Below are positions 5,991 through 8,078 of a stretch of 8,078 bases of DNA, one piece after another. Position 1 is the stretch's first letter; each line of letters starts with the position of its first letter. The notes beneath the pieces are model-generated. The model saw nothing but the letters and a program-made list of their open reading frames with translations. It did no database searches and was not told the origin of the DNA. A program made the position numbers and the translations under genes. Source of the DNA: Lentisphaeria bacterium UBA1724. Its GTDB lineage: Bacteria > Verrucomicrobiota > Lentisphaeria > Oligosphaerales > Oligosphaeraceae. The stretch covers positions 4,672 to 12,749 of the forward strand of contig DCIO01000096.1 of the NCBI GenBank assembly GCA_002315885.1. Reading direction: 5' to 3'.

Positions 5991-7325
5991 TTACTGTTTC
6001 GTGTATCTGCCCAATGCGGGCAGTAGCATGAGGAGCCCCAGCGTAAGGAAGCCGAAGGTATAGATCCAAAGCATCTTCCCGCCATTGAGGATACCCGCGG
6101 CATTGCAGAGCGCCAGCACCCCCAGCAGGATGTATGGCATCGCCTTGCCGCCGGGTGCATGGAAGAGCGCCTTCTCGGCGGCTGCGTCCCTGCGTGATTT
6201 GATGAGTGCCAGGAGGACCATCAGCATGGTGATGATATTGAAGACTGCGCCGAAATTGACAATCTGTCCAGTCATTTCTGGGAAGCACGCACAGCCCCCT
6301 GCCGCCAAAGAGGTCACCAGGCATGCGGTGACGGGCGCGCCGCTGGCGGTCTCCTTCCCCAGCCATTTTGGCAGGATGCCATCCCTGCTGGCGGCCTGCA
6401 GCGCCCGTGCGTTCATGGTCACGCAGACCAATATGGTGGTCATCAGCGCCAGCACAGCAGAGAGGCTCACCACGGTAGCCAGCCAGGGCATGGCGCTGAG
6501 TTTGGTGAAGCACGCCGCAAAGAGCGGAATGAACTGCATGTCGGGATGCTCGGAGAGATACCCCGCGGAGACGAGTCCCACCGTGGAAAGTACCACCAGC
6601 ACATAGACCACCATTACCATCACCATCGCAATCAGCATGGCCAGCGGAATTGTCCGATTGGGATTGCGCACATCCGAGACCAGGTAGGCTAGGGCGACAA
6701 CGCCGCTGTAGCCGATGATTGCCGTGGGCACTGCGGAGAGAAAGCCCGTCTTGCCCTGGATGCCCTGGTCGAAGAATGGCGTGAGCATGGAGGAATTGAA
6801 GCTGCCGCCAAAGAGTGCGGTGCTGACATAGACCACCAGAGTCCCCAGGAGCACCGTCACAATCAGCGCGTTGATTTTGCCCGAGATGTCGGCTCTCAGG
6901 AGATTCATGAGCAGGCAGAGCAGTATGGAGAGCAGCGCGATGGGGATTTGCTTTCCCCCCGCCCAGGGGAATGCCACGCTCAGGTATTGTCCCACGTAGA
7001 TGGCGCCGAAGGCGATTGCCACGATATTGGTGAGGATGGAACCCCAGCAGGAGAGCCACCCCAGAGTCAGACCCGTCCTGCCGCCGAATGCCAGCCGCGG
7101 AAAGTAATACACACCGCCGGATTGGGGATAGCGGCAGGCCAATTCACCCTGGGTCAGGCCATACGCCAGCATGATGACGCCACCCAATGCCCAGGAAAGC
7201 ATGGCGGCGGGACCCGCGCAGAGAATCGTCAACCCCGACAACGAGAAAATCGCGCTGCCGATCATGCATCCCACCAGCAGCATCACGCAGGCAAACAACC
7301 CCAGTTTGTTCTCTTTGGTACTCAT
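5991..7325 (-). CDS. APC-superfamily amino acid permease
   Basis: About 444 residues with around twelve hydrophobic segments, an inner-membrane transporter of the amino acid-polyamine-organocation superfamily. The diagnostic TM1 motif GCMIGSAIF (19-27) and the TM2-loop block ELACRYPQSGGVYYF (61-75) are intact, as is the conserved middle region GYSGVVALAYLVSDVRNPNRTIP, where such carriers contact substrate. Length is normal. The substrate (amino acid, polyamine, or an antiport pair) cannot be assigned. The start is uncertain: ATG 7325 (MSTKENKLGL) is chosen because it best fits the family's N terminus; ATG 7334 is close behind, while the in-frame start at 7361 would overlap the upstream transporter gene. 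No well-spaced Shine-Dalgarno is seen; an AGGA directly abuts ATG 7325. It is the middle gene of the EamA, permease, HAD operon. Confidence 0.92.
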   Translation of the reverse strand: MSTKENKLGLFACVMLLVGCMIGSAIFSLSGLTILCAGPAAMLSWALGGVIMLAYGLTQGELACRYPQSGGVYYFPRLAFGGRTGLTLGWLSCWGSILTNIVAIAFGAIYVGQYLSVAFPWAGGKQIPIALLSILLCLLMNLLRADISGKINALIVTVLLGTLVVYVSTALFGGSFNSSMLTPFFDQGIQGKTGFLSAVPTAIIGYSGVVALAYLVSDVRNPNRTIPLAMLIAMVMVMVVYVLVVLSTVGLVSAGYLSEHPDMQFIPLFAACFTKLSAMPWLATVVSLSAVLALMTTILVCVTMNARALQAASRDGILPKWLGKETASGAPVTACLVTSLAAGGCACFPEMTGQIVNFGAVFNIITMLMVLLALIKSRRDAAAEKALFHAPGGKAMPYILLGVLALCNAAGILNGGKMLWIYTFGFLTLGLLMLLPALGRYTKQ

Positions 7326-7341
7326 TCCTGTCATCCCAGAA

Positions 7342-7779
7342 TTAGCCTTTCTTATACGCAATCAGCACGATGCCCGCGATGCAGAGCAGCGTCCCCAGCA
7401 CCTGTTGATAGGAAATGTGTTCCTTGAAGAAGAAGAACCCCACAAAGAGCAGGCAGATTGCCAACAGCACGTAGGAACAGATCGGCCCCACGCTGGCACT
7501 CCATCCTGCCCGGTAGAGCCAGATGTATCCGCCTTCCAACCCGATGATGGCCAGGCCCAGCAGATAATTCGCCCAATTCAATGCACGGAAATTCTGCCCA
7601 AGTCCCCCGAAGCCCTTGTTGCACAGCCCGTAGAGCACCAGCGACGCAACAGCCGCGATGGCATAGACCACGGTCAGGCTGGCAAAGGGATGCGCTTCCC
7701 GGGAAGAACACTTCGCGCTAAGGTGATAGATGACGTTGGAACCAACGACAAGAAGTAATGGCCAGATGGATGAACCCAT
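7342..7779 (-). CDS. EamA/DMT-superfamily transporter, single-domain (five-helix) form
   Basis: A 145-residue membrane protein with five hydrophobic segments (about 4-22, 33-52, 69-91, 97-118, 124-142). The final stretch (KEHISYQQVLGTLLCIAGIVL) is the signature of the EamA domain of the drug/metabolite transporter superfamily, where a conserved glutamate precedes the last helices. Most EamA exporters have two such domains and ten helices; this is a single domain, so it probably works as a dimer. Start ATG 7779 is preceded only by an A-rich stretch (AAAGAAA), a weak ribosome site. No frameshifted second half is visible upstream, so it is not evidently a broken ten-helix gene. It is the first gene of an operon with the amino acid permease (about 16 bases downstream), which suggests transport of related small metabolites; the substrate is unknown. 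Confidence 0.85.
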   Translation of the reverse strand: MGSSIWPLLLVVGSNVIYHLSAKCSSREAHPFASLTVVYAIAAVASLVLYGLCNKGFGGLGQNFRALNWANYLLGLAIIGLEGGYIWLYRAGWSASVGPICSYVLLAICLLFVGFFFFKEHISYQQVLGTLLCIAGIVLIAYKKG

Positions 7780-7790
7780 TTTCTTTAATT

Positions 7791-7818
7791 CGGAATTAGG
7801 AATGCGGAATTAGGAATG
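7791..7818. repeat. 14-bp perfect tandem duplication upstream of the EamA gene
   Basis: CGGAATTAGGAATG occurs twice in direct, uninterrupted tandem (7791-7804 and 7805-7818), starting 12 bases before the EamA start codon on the minus strand. Each copy contains the smaller echo GGAAT/AGGAAT. The final base touches the outer arm of the next structure. Confidence 0.9.
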
Positions 7819-7910
7819 TCGTGTGCCCGAAGCGAGAGCTTCGGGATGCGCGCCACGCGCAGGCGGGGCTTTCCAGCCCCTCCCCGGGGTTCTCGCCCCG
7901 GGCACACGAC
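7818..7910. repeat. Multi-hairpin structured repeat closed by an 11-bp outer stem
   Basis: Outer arms GTCGTGTGCCC (7818-7828) and GGGCACACGAC (7900-7910) are perfectly complementary. Between them lie four hairpins: 7826-7833 with 7838-7845 (loop GAGA, a GNRA tetraloop on the plus strand), 7847-7852 with 7856-7861 (loop CCA), 7865-7870 with 7875-7880 (loop TTCC), and 7883-7889 with 7896-7902 (loop TTCTCG). The first and last hairpins share three bases each with the outer stem, so the full forms compete. There is no T-tract. The block lies upstream of the EamA operon and could be its leader, a structured RNA, or a mobile palindromic repeat. Confidence 0.8.
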
Positions 7911-8078
7911 AAGGCCCCCTCCCACACAAACGGTGGAGAAGAAACAGACCGTCACTCAAGTGGTGGTTCTTGTGAAACACTCAGTTAATGTAATATCTTC
8001 GGTCTCCACTGATTTGTTTTTATGTATTTTGTGGAATGCTCTGTTCCACGAATGGGTAGGCATCCTAGGCATCCTAGG
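7911..8078. other. Intergenic end region without a gene
   Basis: No coding sequence is supported on either strand. The region contains a 9-bp stem with one G-U pair (8028-8036 with 8044-8052, seven-base loop), preceded by a T-rich stretch (8010-8030), and ends in a short tandem repeat. TTGTGA (7970-7975) and TAATAT (7991-7996) look promoter-like on the plus strand, but the spacer is only 15 bases, so this is not called as a promoter. Confidence 0.6.
8058..8078. repeat. 9-bp tandem repeat (AGGCATCCT) truncated by the window end
   Basis: AGGCATCCT occurs twice in tandem (8058-8066, 8067-8075) and a third copy begins (AGG, 8076-8078) where the window stops. The true number of copies cannot be seen. 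Confidence 0.75.

Noticed and set aside
5984..6160. N-terminal extension of the HAD phosphatase
   Set aside because: The extra 59 residues overlap the permease gene, are not HAD-like, and the conserved fold begins exactly at the ATG at 5983.
5984..7059. Long minus-strand open frame (373 codons from 7059) overlapping the permease
   Set aside because: It runs in another frame of the permease gene and is rich in arginine, histidine and glycine with no domain; the permease frame has all the family motifs. Its last residues only enter the phosphatase region out of frame.
8028..8052. Hairpin as an intrinsic terminator
   Set aside because: Neither strand has a T-tract after the stem; the T-rich stretch lies before it on the plus strand.
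7780..8078. CRISPR array or tRNA in the terminal intergenic region
   Set aside because: The tandem repeats are 9 and 14 bp with no spacers, and the multi-hairpin block lacks tRNA landmarks such as a TTCRA T-loop with proper arm lengths and a CCA-adjacent acceptor stem.

Overview
The window looks like chromosome from an uncultured Lentisphaerae-type bacterium (Lentisphaerota/Victivallales or a close PVC relative). This is inferred from two things: a prepilin-type protein whose N-terminal helix and C-terminal H-x(n)-D-A-H box are typical of the large pseudopilin families of that group, and a SUMF1/FGE-fold lipoprotein, a family that is also abundant there. Coding regions are moderately GC-rich. 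No phage, plasmid, transposase, CRISPR, rRNA or tRNA signal was seen.

Layout. (1) Bases 1-828 (+) hold the 3' part of a pseudopilin gene whose first codons lie before the window; a strong intrinsic terminator follows at 859-896. (2) Bases 906-1044 are a palindrome-rich leader in front of a SUMF1-fold lipoprotein gene (1058-1873, +). (3) Bases 1874-2042 separate this gene from a convergent minus-strand block and contain a nested hairpin that probably terminates the minus-strand operon. (4) Bases 2043-5174 (-) form a compact three-gene operon read from high to low coordinates: XRE-cupin regulator, acyl-CoA synthetase (AMP-binding), aldo/keto reductase, with gaps of 21 and 18 bases. A candidate promoter and a perfect 12-bp palindrome lie before its first gene. 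(5) Bases 5342-7779 (-) form a second three-gene operon: a five-helix EamA transporter, an APC amino-acid permease and a HAD phosphatase of the phosphoglycolate phosphatase type, with gaps of about 16 and 7 bases. (6) Bases 7780-8078 hold no gene but carry a 14-bp tandem repeat, a four-hairpin structure closed by an 11-bp outer stem, a separate hairpin, and a 9-bp tandem repeat cut by the window edge.

The first operon reads as a regulated acid-activation module: the XRE-cupin protein probably senses a small ligand and controls a CoA ligase plus a carbonyl reductase. The second reads as small-molecule transport with a housekeeping phosphatase. No operon is clearly a new system. The most unusual material is non-coding: three intergenic regions each hold GC-rich hairpins bracketed by complementary outer arms, and several short tandem repeats sit at gene edges, one of them forming the last codons of the phosphatase. 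These look like dispersed structured repeats worth a genome-wide search.
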